Source: Hemibagrus wyckioides | Lineage: Eukaryota > Chordata > Actinopteri > Siluriformes > Bagridae | Direction: 5' to 3' | DNA length: 64,000 nucleotides | Assembly: GCF_019097595.1 (NCBI RefSeq) | Contig: NC_080717.1 | Span: forward strand, 10,408,336-10,472,335 | Shown here: positions 1 through 11,801 of the stretch, piece after piece | How the letters are laid out: each line of letters starts with the position of its first letter | Position numbering within the stretch: the first letter of the stretch is position 1 | Program-made: the position numbers and the translations under genes | The notes under the pieces: generated by a model | What the model was told of the DNA's origin: nothing | Database searches by the model: none | Seen by the model: the letters and a program-made list of their open reading frames with translations, nothing else

Positions 1-703
1 TGAACCCTTGCTAAGGAGGAAAGCTTTGCAATGACATGAACGATTAGAATGTTTTAAAGAGTCCATTATTAAGGCGCTTCAGGAGACGGAGCATTGTGGC
101 AAGCTGCCTGAGGCAAATCTGTGACCAATACAAATAACATTGTTAGCAGAAGCATGCACTGACCTTGCCCATAACCATAACCTTCATACCTTCTTATACA
201 CCTTGAATGAAACTGAGAAAGGCAAAATTGCAATTGAGACCATGAAACTAAAAGTATGTTCATGCTGTGAGACAGAGCTTCACCATGCAATACTAAGAAG
301 ACAAATATTACACTTAGTATGCAACTGTTGAACTGTAAAGTTGAAGTCAATTTATAAATTCCACCGAGGAGGTTTAAATGACTCGGCTGTGCCAAAATAC
401 GCTCATTACAATGCTTACCAAGAGGGTTTTGCTCTTTTTACAATTACGATGCCTGACCTTCTGTTATAGTTTTGACCTCCCAGAATAGGAAAATCTATTT
501 AAGACAATGCAAAAAAATCGCTCCAAGACAAGCATAGGCGGTTCTTTCTGCTCCCGATTATTTCAGCACCTTCTAGCGATGAAACAAAATACAAATACAT
601 TTTTTTGTACTGAACAGATAAAGTGTAACAGACAAATAAATAGGATGTAAATAGGATATAATGTTTTGTTTTGTTTTTACTTTGCCACGTGTGCATAGTT
701 TTG

Positions 704-1042
704 TGTCATGCCCTGTCTTCCTCATGCCTCCCAGTTACTCTCACTCATTTTCAGGTTGCGCCTTTGATTAATAGTTTGTATATTTATACCCTCATGTTTC
801 TTTCTTGCCTCATGCTTCTGATGGTACTGAGCCTGTTTTCATGTCGTAGTTGATCTGCTCTTGACCTTGTCCTGTTTACCGATTTTGTACTCTAGTTCTG
901 CCTACTTCACCCGGTTTGTTGATCGTATGACCTAAGCCATCTTTTGACATTGAACCTGCATGTCCATTTTGATTTGTCTGTCTGCCATTCTAATAAAGCG
1001 CTTACCTGCACTTGCATCCATCTCGGCCCTTCACTTATGACA
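704..1042. mobile_element. Probable solo LTR (gypsy-like)
   Basis: The segment starts TGTCATGCCC and ends CTTATGACA, giving a perfect 6-bp terminal inverted repeat (TGTCAT/ATGACA) with the TG...CA ends of an LTR. An AATAAAG-type polyadenylation signal (TCTAATAAAGCG, about 990) precedes GCTTACCTGCACTTGC, a layout typical of fish gypsy LTRs. No matching 5-bp target duplication is visible (TTTTG before, GCCGG after), nor a primer-binding site or polypurine tract, so it is either an old solo LTR or a fragment. Confidence 0.45.
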
Positions 1043-2427
1043 GCCGGGAAGGTTAGAGGTGTGTATCGGGACTGGAATCCTGTGGGATGCAAACAAAAAA
1101 GTAGTGTGAGTGAGCAGTCAGATATAAACCATAACAATAATAAAAAAAAGTTCTTTAATGTGTAATGTGCAGCAGACTTTGGTAACTGCCTGGTCAGGGT
1201 TACAAAATTTTGTTTAAATCAGGGTACTAGTTTGTCCCTATTTTGGAAAATTGAACAAATCCTTGTTTAAATGAGTAAAAATTGATCACCTATTATGAGG
1301 CTGAGGAAATTTCAGAGCCAGATTTCACACATCATGCTGAAAGGGTTAAGGCCACACCCACTTTCTGCTTAAATCCAAATCCAAATAATGATACAGATAC
1401 AGATATGATTATTTGAAGTGCTAAACAAATGCACATACAGAGAGCAGCACAGGGTTAAAACTTATAATAATTCTCTACTAAAAGTCTACTTTATTCACAA
1501 AAGCACACTGAACCTGTTACAAAATTTAAGGCTGGAAAGCATCTGCAGTTTAGAAAAGAGTTGTGTCCTTTTATGTTCCCTACCTTGTCTTTCAACATAA
1601 ATTGACCATTTATCTGGAATTGGCAGAAAACCTCTTCTTGTTTCTTGTCCATTTGCCTTGCCAGCCAATGGAGTTGATTAATTATCATGCCATCACTTTA
1701 GTTATGTTCTTGCACTGGGTTCATATAAATGGCTTTTAAGCCAGCACTTTCCAAGCCACTTGAAAAAGCAGTCGCTTGCTCAGGGTGGATCTGCATGATA
1801 AGAGACTGCATATTGGTACATTTGTGTTTTCAAATCTACATCACAGAAAGTCTCCGAGTGTTTATAAGAGCAAATTCCAGTCAAGGTTAAGGGCTCATAC
1901 AGGAAATCTACAATTGATAGACATTAAAGGCAGCTGCCGTCTTGTATTAAGAGCTAACACAGCATGAAATGGACAGCGGAGAGAGAAGAGTGCTTAAGAT
2001 TACGCCTTATCTTAATCAGAAGCTGAACTATCGCAGTGATGTCCTTTAAGGTCAGTGGCTACGCTTTCAGGGGCAGCTACATTTAGACATTAGATGCTCT
2101 CCAAAAGCATGGCATTTTGCTTCAAGATCCTTAAAATCCAATGTCTGTAGACCACAAGCACAAAAACTGACCTGATATCACTGTAATATGCCTTACTTTA
2201 ATTACCTTATTAAAGTTGCAGCTCATCAAACTGCCTACTAAATGCACTGTGCATGAGGGGCAAATCGTAACTTAAAAGCTGATGTGAAGTGGAAATAACC
2301 TTAGAGCCATCATTAAACCAATGAACATTACTCATTAAACATGCAAACCAGTTACAAATTAGGTTTATCCTGTATACAGAATAAAGTGACTTCATCCATC
2401 CATCCACCTAGCCAGCCTTACATATAC

Positions 2428-2450
2428 CCATCCATCCATCCATCCATCCA

Positions 2451-2486
<36 letters not shown>

Positions 2487-2502
2487 CATACATACATACA
2501 TC
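2428..2502. repeat. Microsatellite (CATC)n then (CATA)n
   Basis: Tandem CATC units pass into CATA units with a short TATATA interruption. It lies directly before the Tc1-like end at 2514. Confidence 0.95.
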
Positions 2503-2513
2503 TATACAAACAC

Positions 2514-2610
2514 TACATTGCCAAAGGTTTTGGGAAACCCCTTCAAATGATGAATTCAGGTGTTATTTTTCAGGGGTTGGGCTTGGCCTCCAGAGAGAGA
2601 AGCCAGAAAT
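2514..2610 (+). mobile_element. Truncated end of a Tc1-like transposon
   Basis: CACTACATTGCCAAAGGTTT followed by GGGAAACCCCTTCAAATGAT matches, from memory, the terminal repeat of a common teleost Tc1-like family. Only about 100 bp is present, continuing with TTCAGGGGTTGGGCTTGGCC, which in full copies comes from further inside the element; this is therefore an internally deleted or end-only relic. Confidence 0.5.
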
Positions 2611-3453
2611 CAAAGTCATTAAGTGACTTTATATAAAAGTGAAATTTTACTGTATTCTTGCAATCAGCTATCACTCCTGTAACATTTTGAAAATTTTCCA
2701 TGTCACAAATATCAAATATTTATATATTAGTTCAATGTGAGGAAATGTGCTCAGACCAGGGTTCCCATAACTGCTTGGGTAAACTCTATTTAAACAGTTT
2801 TCCCAAGTTGAAAAAATGGTTTTGTATTAATACATGTTGTGCCATAAATAAGTAATATCTATAAAGAATTAAAAGCACTTGGCTATATTGGCTATACTGC
2901 GCTAAGGAATAGTCTTTTTACACCTGGTCACATGAACCTGACCACTGATAATTTAATAATAAGCCACAAACTTCCAATTTCTCCAACTTTTCCTTTAAAC
3001 TTACTGTGATCCTTACTGAAATGTAGATGGACGTGTGTTGCCTTGCAGTTTCTAAAATGTGCGTTTTATACATAATAGGCAGGGTCCCTCATGCAGAATG
3101 CAGCTTAATTGCGCTGAAAATCTGCAAACAGCTTACCGCATCAGGTCCTTTGTCTTTGTTTTTACGCTGGTTAGCTTGTCCAAAACTCCAGATTTAGCCT
3201 GGTGATGAATATATTTTTCATGTTTATGGAGAAAAATAAAAAGAGAGAAGTAGTAAGAGAGAGAAGTAAGATAGATTCTGCCCTTTGCAAGGCGCTGGTC
3301 AGCTTTGGGCAGATAATTGCCAGGCTTGTGCAGCAGAGACGGATGATTACGGGGTTTATTGTCTCTCCCAGGCACAATCAACCTTACCTCTTGTCCCTGA
3401 TTCAGCATTTGCACCACCACATGATTTATGGGGTTCTCTCCCTCTCTTTCTTT

Positions 3454-3456
<3 letters not shown>

Positions 3457-3492
<36 letters not shown>
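3457..3492. repeat. Microsatellite (CT)n in a pyrimidine-rich stretch
   Basis: About 18 CT units inside a CT-rich region running from about 3430 to 3560. Open frames here are repeat artefacts. Confidence 0.95.
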
Positions 3493-3498
<6 letters not shown>

Positions 3499-3670
3499 CT
3501 TGCTTTTGCTGTCACTCCGTTGCCTGCAATCTTTCTCTCATTCACTCCCTTTCTATCTCCCTCTTGCAGACCCAGACTCTATCAAGCGCCAACAATTTTG
3601 CACCATTCTTTCTCTCTTGCTCACGCTTTCCACCCCCCCCGCTACAAAAAGCAGCACACCCACAGTTAAA

Positions 3671-3720
3671 GAGGGAGAGAGACAGAGAGAGAGAGAGAGA
3701 GACAGAGAGAGGGAGAGAGA
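3671..3720. repeat. Microsatellite (GA)n with CAGA interruptions
   Basis: GAGA units with GGGA and CAGA interruptions. They are complementary to the CT tract 180 bp upstream, so the two could pair in single-stranded form. Confidence 0.95.
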
Positions 3721-4239
3721 TTAAAGTACACATTTAAAAAAAAAAAAGCAGCAACGCAGTCTCCCCATCTTGATGGTCCTGAAAGCACTTTTGTCTTCAA
3801 TTGACATTTCTGACCGGCAATTTGAGGAAGGCATTACAAGAGGCATTCTCAGTGTGAATCCCCTGAAACTCTGTCCTTTTAGGTTCATGATGTCATTTTA
3901 AGTCCAAGAGAAATTCCATCTCATCAGTAAGTGCACTCTTGGGAACAAGAAGGGGGTGATAGCAAATTAAGACTGCTCTTTGTTCCCAATTGGCCTCCTT
4001 CTTCTATCATCACTGCTCTGAATACAATACTGCCTTGGACCCATGAGCCACAAATGCACCATCCTGCGCAGTCCACTGAAAACTCTTTCCATCCAAACCT
4101 CTAGAAAGCACAGCGTCGAGATCATTTCTACACCAGTCCGACCTGTGAAGACAGCCCATCTGCAATTCTGTTTAGCTACACATTTTCATGCTGCTTGTAA
4201 ATCTGCAGTTCATCTTTCGCCATCACAGATCTAGCCAAA

Positions 4240-4640
4240 TGAAAAATTCAGTAATGCAGCAGCGGGGCTCCACGGCTGCTCAAGTACTTGGGAGAACTGC
4301 AGCCCGCAATAGTGCTCTTCCACCGTAATGACAACAATCCATTACTAAATGCGGGGGATGATGTGCAATGCTGCACGCTAATCTCCATAATGCACGCACG
4401 CAGACCCGATGAGTGCCGCCTCCGCTGTTGATAACAGACCCATTGGATGAAAAAACAAATTCATCTTTTTCAATTCACAGCGACTGAGGGGAAAATAATA
4501 ATATTTCATTGGCTCGTACAAAATGGAGTATTCTGCCCAATTAGCCGTTAAACAAATGGCCTACATGTGTGGGGACAACAACTGAGAGACATCTCGATAA
4601 ACAGATTTGCCCTCTGATATCCTCGGAACTGTTATCAATG
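4240..4640. promoter_or_regulatory. Possible conserved noncoding element
   Basis: A repeat-free stretch of balanced base composition between AT-rich and simple-sequence DNA. It carries many homeodomain-like or POU-like words (CCATTACTAAATGC, GCTAATCTCCATAATGCA, CAATTAGCCGTTAA), CCATTGG/CATTGGC CCAAT-box-like words and GATAAACA. It has no coding frame. Such density is what fish-to-human conserved intronic enhancers look like, but no alignment was possible, so this is only a candidate. Confidence 0.22.
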
Positions 4641-5880
4641 TTAGAGTAGCTGTAATATTTACATCTACTCCACTGTCCACACGGTGAATGAACAGAATTT
4701 GTTCAGGCAGAAATATTACTACTCAAATTGACAGTGCCTTTTTTTTTTTTTTTTTACTTTTTATTCCAGATTTCTTCACTGTGCAATGATGTGTACTCAG
4801 TTAAGGCCAGAAGAAATTCTGTGTATTTTCTCTGCGAAGATATTGCTCTGTTTTTCCGATGTGTGCCACCCTAAATCCTGCAAAATCCTTTCTATATCAA
4901 CTAAAAGCTTTCCATTAGAGTAGATAAAACAGCCAAGACAATTCCTTCTGATGCAGAAGCTTCTTTTCTGCTGTGGTGTAGGGATGATTAAAAATAATAT
5001 CTGTCAGGGAAGACAATTTTTCTGAAAAGGTCCTGGAAAGCAGAGACACATCAGTGCTCCAAGCTCTCCATGTGATGCGGTAATGCCGAAGCCGTCGCAT
5101 AGACCTAACAGACAACGGTGTAGGCATGATGTCCACGGTATGAAGAAGAAGGACTGCATTTCGGTGATGCTGTAGGTGGACTGCAGAAGTCTTGTGTGTG
5201 TTCAGCTTCATAATATGCATTCAACCACACAACAAATGTTTGTCCAGAAGACTGAGTTTTACAAAAGTGCAGGACATAACACAAATAAAATGCTAGAAAT
5301 AGTCAACATCAATGCTAAAATACTTTCTGAGTTTCTGCCTACGTATCCAGCAGACAGTCACTTAAAATTACAGTCTCCTCACAATGTCTCAATTTGTTCT
5401 GTTCATCTGTGGCTTACACACACACATACACACACACTTACTTTTTCAAGGAATTACGACAACTTCACCTGCATTCTTGACATTCTTGCATGATTTAATG
5501 TTATTTAAAAAACAATCTGAGGTGTTTAATCTGATAAACAACTGATCTGGTACAAATTAAGCACTTTTAATACTAGTGCTATCCCAACTACTGCAAACTA
5601 ATACACAAGATTTAAGAGCATCTGAGTGTCTTTTTTTTTCACCGCAGTAGGATACTTGTCCTTGATGCTGTCTTTTCTTCCTTCCTCCACATGGCCTAAC
5701 AGGTGCAACCATCTATACCATACTTCATATGTGCACCGTATGTGAATAACTTCTTTAAGTGTCTTTCAGACATCTTGGCCACCTGTGCACTTTTCCAAAA
5801 AGGTCAAATCAGTGATAGGATATAATATTAGGATCAGATGGCTGAGCAATCCCTTTCCCTTCCCAATTTTTTTGAACGCT

Positions 5881-6321
5881 GCTAATCTCCTCACCTATAA
5901 GCCTTGTGCTCACTTCTTAACTTTCTTATCTCAATGTAAAGATATCAAGTAACTCTCAGGACCATTGGGTATCTTTACAGTCTTTTTTATGAATTGGTTT
6001 TTTTGGTAATCCCAGTTAGCATGCATATCCTTGCCATTTAATGCCTGAGATGTCACTAAGGTGCCAGGATTAGCATTATCCAATATCATAAGTATTCACA
6101 GCAAGCACAAATGCATCCTCCATTTACATAAACTGCAGCTTGACAGCTCTTCATGCTTGTAAGATGAATTATTCCTGAAATATTCCAATGCGGCATTCAG
6201 ATCAAGTGGGAACCACGATTGAATTACATCATTTTTGACCTCTGTGCACTTGAGCTATAAAATCATGAGCTTTCACGTTCATGTTCATCTTTTGTTAGCA
6301 ACAAGAAAGCTGCTGTAATGA
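5881..6321 (+). repeat. Unclassified dispersed repeat, copy 1
   Basis: Shares many long matches in the same order with 8662-9060, including GTTAGCATGCATATCCTTG, GAATTACATCATTTTTG and CATCTTTTGTTAG. About 0.4 kb, diverged by substitutions and small gaps. No coding frame, TIR or tail was recognised. Confidence 0.75.
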
Positions 6322-7159
6322 GTGCTGGATATTTACCTCCTTGAAACAGTGAACAATATACACAGTGGTATAGTATTTAAAAATCAATATGTCTGTGTGA
6401 TACTGATCTACACCAAATACTAGTACACTGAGCATAGGATGTTGAGCTCAAGTAAGAAGGTCTACTTTGTTTACATTGAAGACATTTTGTAATACTAGCA
6501 TACTTTATATAAGGATGAGGAGACCATCCCAAGATTCCAAGAAGGATTTCTGAGATGAGGGGGTATTCTCTTGGGGTGCCAAAGCCACCCTAGCATAAAG
6601 CATGGCCACCACTTTTAGTAATAATAGTAGTAGTAGTAGTAGTCAATGTGCTTAACAGTATCATATGATCACTGGTTTCTTCAGTTCATTATTAGCTACC
6701 ATTAGCTAACGATACTGAATTTGTAACACTAGTGCACTTTATATCACCTAACATTGTATTAATCTTAGATAAACCACTTTTCTGTGGTTTCTAAGATGAC
6801 AGTCAAATGTTCTTAGGCCTTGTTTCATGCCTTTTATGACCATAAACAGACAAAGGAGCCGCATTCTCCATGGATAAGGATTAGTATTTTGCCTCACCCT
6901 GTATAAATTATAATTATTGGACCTAACCTGGTCAGCTGTACAAAAGCTTTGGATAAGACCCTGCCTACAACAATGTAGAGTTCAGTGTAGTGTCCACAAC
7001 CACCTACAACTCTACATGAACGACATGTAAAATTGAATATTTCATGACATCCACAGGGTAAGCCAGGCCATTCTGAAGCTTTTTAAATGTAATTTCATGT
7101 TCTGCACAGTGCAGGCAGACAAAATTATTTAAAGGACACAATGCCATAGTGACAAGCAT

Positions 7160-7440
7160 TTGCACTTCAAATGGAAAGCTCAACAGTTAAGGGAGGCTCT
7201 GTCAAGGCTGTATTGCCTGGCCTCCCATTTGCTGATGAATCTGAAAGGGATGCTCTAATGATAGGCCACTGGCTCTGTATTAATCCCTGATAATTCGCAA
7301 TAACGAGCACATTTTGCAGCCGGCTGGTTAACAAGGCGGGGGACTGTAGCCTGGCACAGTTGGCAGGGCTCTATGGCATGTGCGCCAAGTCTCCTGTGAA
7401 TGAGGCAATTAGATGACCATACTTGCTTAGATCATGTCTC
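7160..7440. promoter_or_regulatory. Possible conserved noncoding element
   Basis: Balanced-composition block without simple repeats or coding frame. It has homeodomain/GATA-like words (CTAATGATAGGCC, TTAATCCCTGATAATTCGC, GGCAATTAGATGA) clustered within 250 bp. Possible intronic enhancer; not tested by alignment. Confidence 0.2.
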
Positions 7441-8661
7441 TGGTCATGAGACAATCTTTGTTCTGCTCATGACATCTATAAAGATCATTGGTGTGAAATG
7501 CTTTTCAGGAGAAACCTCCAGATTCGATTATTTGCAGAATGCTGGAACTGACACTATGGGTTTGTCTTAAAAATTGGTAGGGACAAAAAAAAGTGGGGCA
7601 AAAATTACAACAGATCATCTTTCATATCTGCTCAAAAAAAAAAAACAGGCTAGTTAACTAGTTGCTAGCTAGCTAGAATAATGCTAATTGCACCTATCTA
7701 ATGCTAGCCATATCCCATTGCTGCATTGTTTGAACTTAATTTGAGCCACATATATAAAGACAATGCATAAGATTACACATCACCTCATCTTCATTGTCAA
7801 AATACTCATGGCACAGTGTCTGATACATAATCTGCTATTATGGTATGGTTGATCAGTCATTAGGCAGCTAGTGGACATGTTTTCATACAAAATCAATTTG
7901 AGTACTAAATGTTTGAGTCATTTTGGGTGTGTTAGAAACTAAAAACATCAGCACCAATGAGAGCAAGTGCAAAACTAGAAGTACAACGGAGTGTACACTA
8001 GAAAAGCAACAGTTGAAACTTTAATAAATGTTAATAAATTCAATCTGGAGAACATTGAGGGCATTTTAATGCTAGCTGTATAATTTGGTGGAAATGACTG
8101 TGTTATCACATTTGGGTTTCTGGTAGATTTGTAGGCCTTGTACTCATTCACTTCTAACCTGTCTATGAGCTTAAAGTGAATTTTTTAAATTGCTCAGCCA
8201 GACAGCAGATCTGAAAAGATGTCTGGAAATGTAAGAGGAGGTAGCATATGCAGAGCATTACTCAACTCTGTTTGGGAGTTTGTATGAATCCTCATTGTCA
8301 ATATGACTAATTTTATCCATATGCTGTTGCTTGGCATCCCTCTGGAGCTTGTCACAATACAATCCCTTCTCCTTTGATTTCACTTTTAACCATGACAAGT
8401 CCAAAAAAACACACACAATAAAACAGCAATCTTTTTCATCTCCCGCACTGTGTGTACATGTCTGTTGCATGTGAACAAAAGAACTGTCGCCACCACAATG
8501 ACAGACCAATCACATAATGACGTTGATCCCCAAACCTAACAGGAGTCTGTTTAAATTCAGCTAATATTACAGCCAGCTAGCTAAGAATATACTGATATAC
8601 TGAATTAACAATAGCTAGACATTATCTTTACTAACAACTAGCTAGGATAAAATCGTCTAAT

Positions 8662-9060
8662 GCTAATCTCCTCATTTTAAGACCCCTTAATGTTGTAATC
8701 TTAATGTAAAGATGTCAAGTAACTGTCAGGTCCATTGGTAGTGTTTTACTAGATGCATAAAAAAACACTGGCTAGGTCCTTAAAATCCTTGTTAGCATGC
8801 ATATCCTTGTCATTTAATGCATGATTTGGTGCTAAGGTGCTAGGATTAACATTAAAACTGCATGCTACATTTGCATGTACTGGATTTTGACAGCTCCAAG
8901 ATTTCTGAAATGTTCGAAAGCTGCATCCGAATGAACTTGGAAGTGGGAATTACATCATTTTTGGCCTCTGTGCATTCGAGCTAAAAAATTTGGAGGGAAA
9001 AAAAACACAGAAACTTTCGTGCTCATCTTTTGTTAGTAACAAGAAAGGCACAGTAATGAC
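8662..9060 (+). repeat. Unclassified dispersed repeat, copy 2
   Basis: Second copy of the repeat at 5881-6321 in the same orientation, 2.8 kb downstream. GCTAATCTCCTCA begins both copies, and ACAAGAAAG...GTAATGA closes both. Flanking GCTAGCTAG-rich DNA (about 7655-7720 and 8570-8660) may belong to the same element. Confidence 0.75.
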
Positions 9061-9712
9061 TATTTAATATCATCTTATAAGAAAATAATGAATGATTTTC
9101 AATTTTTTTGTGTGTGTGTCTATCTGTGTGTGTGTGTGTGTGTCTGCTTGGTGAAGAAACATCTCTTTTCTAAGTTTCATTTTTTGTTGGAACATTTGAC
9201 AAATCCTTGTGAGAAAATATGTACTACAGTACTGCTACAGTACATTGAGTAAAGATTGAGAACCCCTTATAAAAAAATAGTAATAGGTAAGTGTGTGAGT
9301 GCATGCTAAGGGTTTTCCCTGGTGTATGATTCCTGGATTTGTCAGTGTTCCAACACAAAACTATCTAATACCTCAGTACATGCATCTGTCAAGTGTTTGC
9401 AGGTTATGTGTGTGTGTGTGTGTGTGTGCCAGCATGGTTAATGCTCCATTTCACTGGCCTTCTGCACTACTTCCTCTCAGCTTGCAGCCCCACTGTGGAG
9501 ACACTGAGTCCCCTCAGTAAAACTATAAATATTGCCCTCATTCATCCTGGCTGTGACTATGCATGAAGAAACTGCAACCAAATTCATCTCTGATGTATTC
9601 CTGATTTCTGCAGTACGTCTCTGTTGAAATGAATTTCAAGCAAACAGCCATGATGTCCTTGTCATAATACGTAAACATGATTTATGAGCTATGAATGTCT
9701 GCCATCTTCAAG

Positions 9713-9748
9713 AAGGAAGGAAGGAAGTAAGTAAGTAAGTAAGTAAGC

Positions 9749-9779
<31 letters not shown>

Positions 9780-9791
9780 TAAATAAATAAA
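9713..9791. repeat. Microsatellite (GGAA)n, (GTAA)n, (ATAA)n
   Basis: GGAA units pass to AAGT units and then AAAT units, a compound tetranucleotide array. Confidence 0.95.
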
Positions 9792-10749
9792 TGACAGGAT
9801 ACCCATAAGTAGGTGACAGCCATGTGTGGACTTTTTACACAAATGCCTCCAGTGCTCAAGCTTGCAGTTTCACGAGCACTAAAATATGCATGAAGGGAAA
9901 AAACTCTGAGCACATGAGGAAAAACAGAGACAGCCTAACAACACAGGGACAGCTTTTAAATCTCCAGCAGTGGTACTCTATTAACAGATCGTCAAATGCT
10001 CGCAGTTTGTAGGTACGGCGTCCATTTGATACACTCAGCCCTAAATCCCCTTAGAGTTCCACTGAACCTACGCATTTTCCCTCTCCACATCTGCAGAGGT
10101 GTAAAAATGCACTGTGAATGCATGCGCCTTTCGTCAAAAGCATGTTGAGATTCATCTAGCAGTAAGCACACAATGAAAACAAGAATTGTCTCTTAGCCTC
10201 TCCTGCTAAGTGAACCCGGAAAAAGGCCATTTTGCTCACCTACTCACTGTCGGCTCTGGCAACCATGAAATTGTAGCTGAGAGCATTCTTCATCTTCTTC
10301 TTCATCTTTTTTTCCCCAATGGAAACAAGACAAAATGCCTAGCCTTATTTCTAGCAGCTAGCAAAGGAAACTGGCTTTTAATATGATATACTTTAGGCAC
10401 TATATACACAAACAGATGATAGATAGTTACAGGTATGATTCCAGATTTCGCGTCCATCAAATGCATTATTAGTGTCATCAGACATGCAGTGAATATATGT
10501 CCAGTTAAGCAGATGAAATATTCATCTGAATTAGTATTCGAGATCGCTTTAGCTTACTACTTATTGTACCACAGTGTCATTTTACCAGCATTTATAGTTC
10601 CAGCTATTCCTTTCATGCATATCTTATTTAAAACATATCTATAGATGATTTCTATTAATTAAAGCTAGATGCCATTTCCAGTGTGTTTATAAAATTGTTA
10701 AAAATCAGTAAAATTGTTATTTATTCACGTTTCACATTCACACATATCA

Positions 10750-10990
10750 CTCCCTAGTTCCCATCCACTCTCCTCATGCATGTCTCTTCTTGCCAACTAC
10801 AAAAGGTGAAGGCTTGCACGTGCTTCCCGCAAGACACGAGATGCCAACCTCTGCATGTTTTCAAACTGCTGCTCATGCTGCATCACATGGCAGCGTAATA
10901 CACTGAGAGGAAAGCGTTATCTACCCTCTTCCACTCACATGAGATCACAGACAGCTAGTCTTGGCTAGTGTCAGTGTGAGGGACAGAGGA
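10750..10990 (+). repeat. Dispersed repeat family B, copy 1
   Basis: Matches 24145-24325 in order: TTTTCAAACTGCTGCTCATG, GTAATACACTGAGAGGAAAG, CATGAGATCACAGACAGC. Both copies are diverged. The class is unknown; no coding frame is seen. Confidence 0.7.
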
Positions 10991-11243
10991 GGGAGTATAA
11001 AGACATTTATCCCACCAAGAAAGCACTGCCAATGTTGATCTCTTGTCTCCCAGTCATGTGGGCTGTGGTATTGCCGGGATTTAAACTTGGTGGTATGGAA
11101 AGTTTTGTGTAGAATCTAGAGAAATTGAGATGACAAATCGTCAAGAGAGAAACAGAAGTAGAATGATTTGGATTAGATAATGGACGCTAAGCACAAATAC
11201 ACATATTTATTACTATGGTTTAAAGATACTATAACTATACTCA

Positions 11244-11372
11244 GGGGATGTGGTAGCTCAGTGGTTAAGGTGTTGGACTACTGATTAGAAGTTCCCCATC
11301 CCTCAGCTGTATAAAAGAGATTAATGTAAGCTGCTTGGGATAAGCGAATATGTAAAATGTAGTAAAAAAAAA
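11244..11372 (+). mobile_element. tRNA-derived SINE, internally deleted
   Basis: GTGGTAGCTCAGTGGTTAAG is an RNA polymerase III box A typical of tRNA-derived fish SINEs; the box B region (GATTAGAAGTTCCCC) is degenerate. The 3' part (TCAGCTGTATAAAAGAGATT, GTAAGCTGCTTGGGATAAGC) and the A-rich end fit the same family. The middle is missing compared with usual copies. Confidence 0.7.
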
Positions 11373-11691
11373 ATCTTTCTTTTAGTCTCCTCAAATTCTT
11401 TCTTTTGGTTTCCACATTAATAGAGCTACAAGGGGTGGGCAGGTGTCTTCTAAAGTGTGAAAGACATCAATATTCATGGACATTCACACTCCCTCGCATA
11501 TAGCCCCTCTGAAACAACAAGTGTCACACAAATGTTAAATTACTGTATTGTTTTGTTATGCGAATGAATGCAGAGGACAGCTTTCACAACATGTTCCATA
11601 ACAAAGACTCTGGTCTAAATAATCCAATATTCAAAAGTCTTGTGAAAATATATTAATGTTATAAAAAACATTCTATAAAAAATATAGGTTT

Positions 11692-11710
11692 TTAATTATT
11701 ATTATTATTA

Positions 11711-11792
<82 letters not shown>

Positions 11793-11801
11793 TAATAATA
11801 A
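11692..11801. repeat. Palindromic (TTA)n(TAA)n array
   Basis: About 70 bp of TTA units is followed at once by about 40 bp of TAA units, making a near-perfect inverted repeat that can fold on itself. Extremely AT-rich surroundings. Confidence 0.95.

Noticed and set aside
3202..3737. Several plus and minus frames of 60-155 codons
   Set aside because: They run through CT and GA microsatellites, giving Leu-Ser and Arg-Glu runs with no domain.
4915..5220. 101-codon minus-strand frame in intron 3
   Set aside because: No recognisable family, no splice context, and no supporting motif; left unannotated as a gene.
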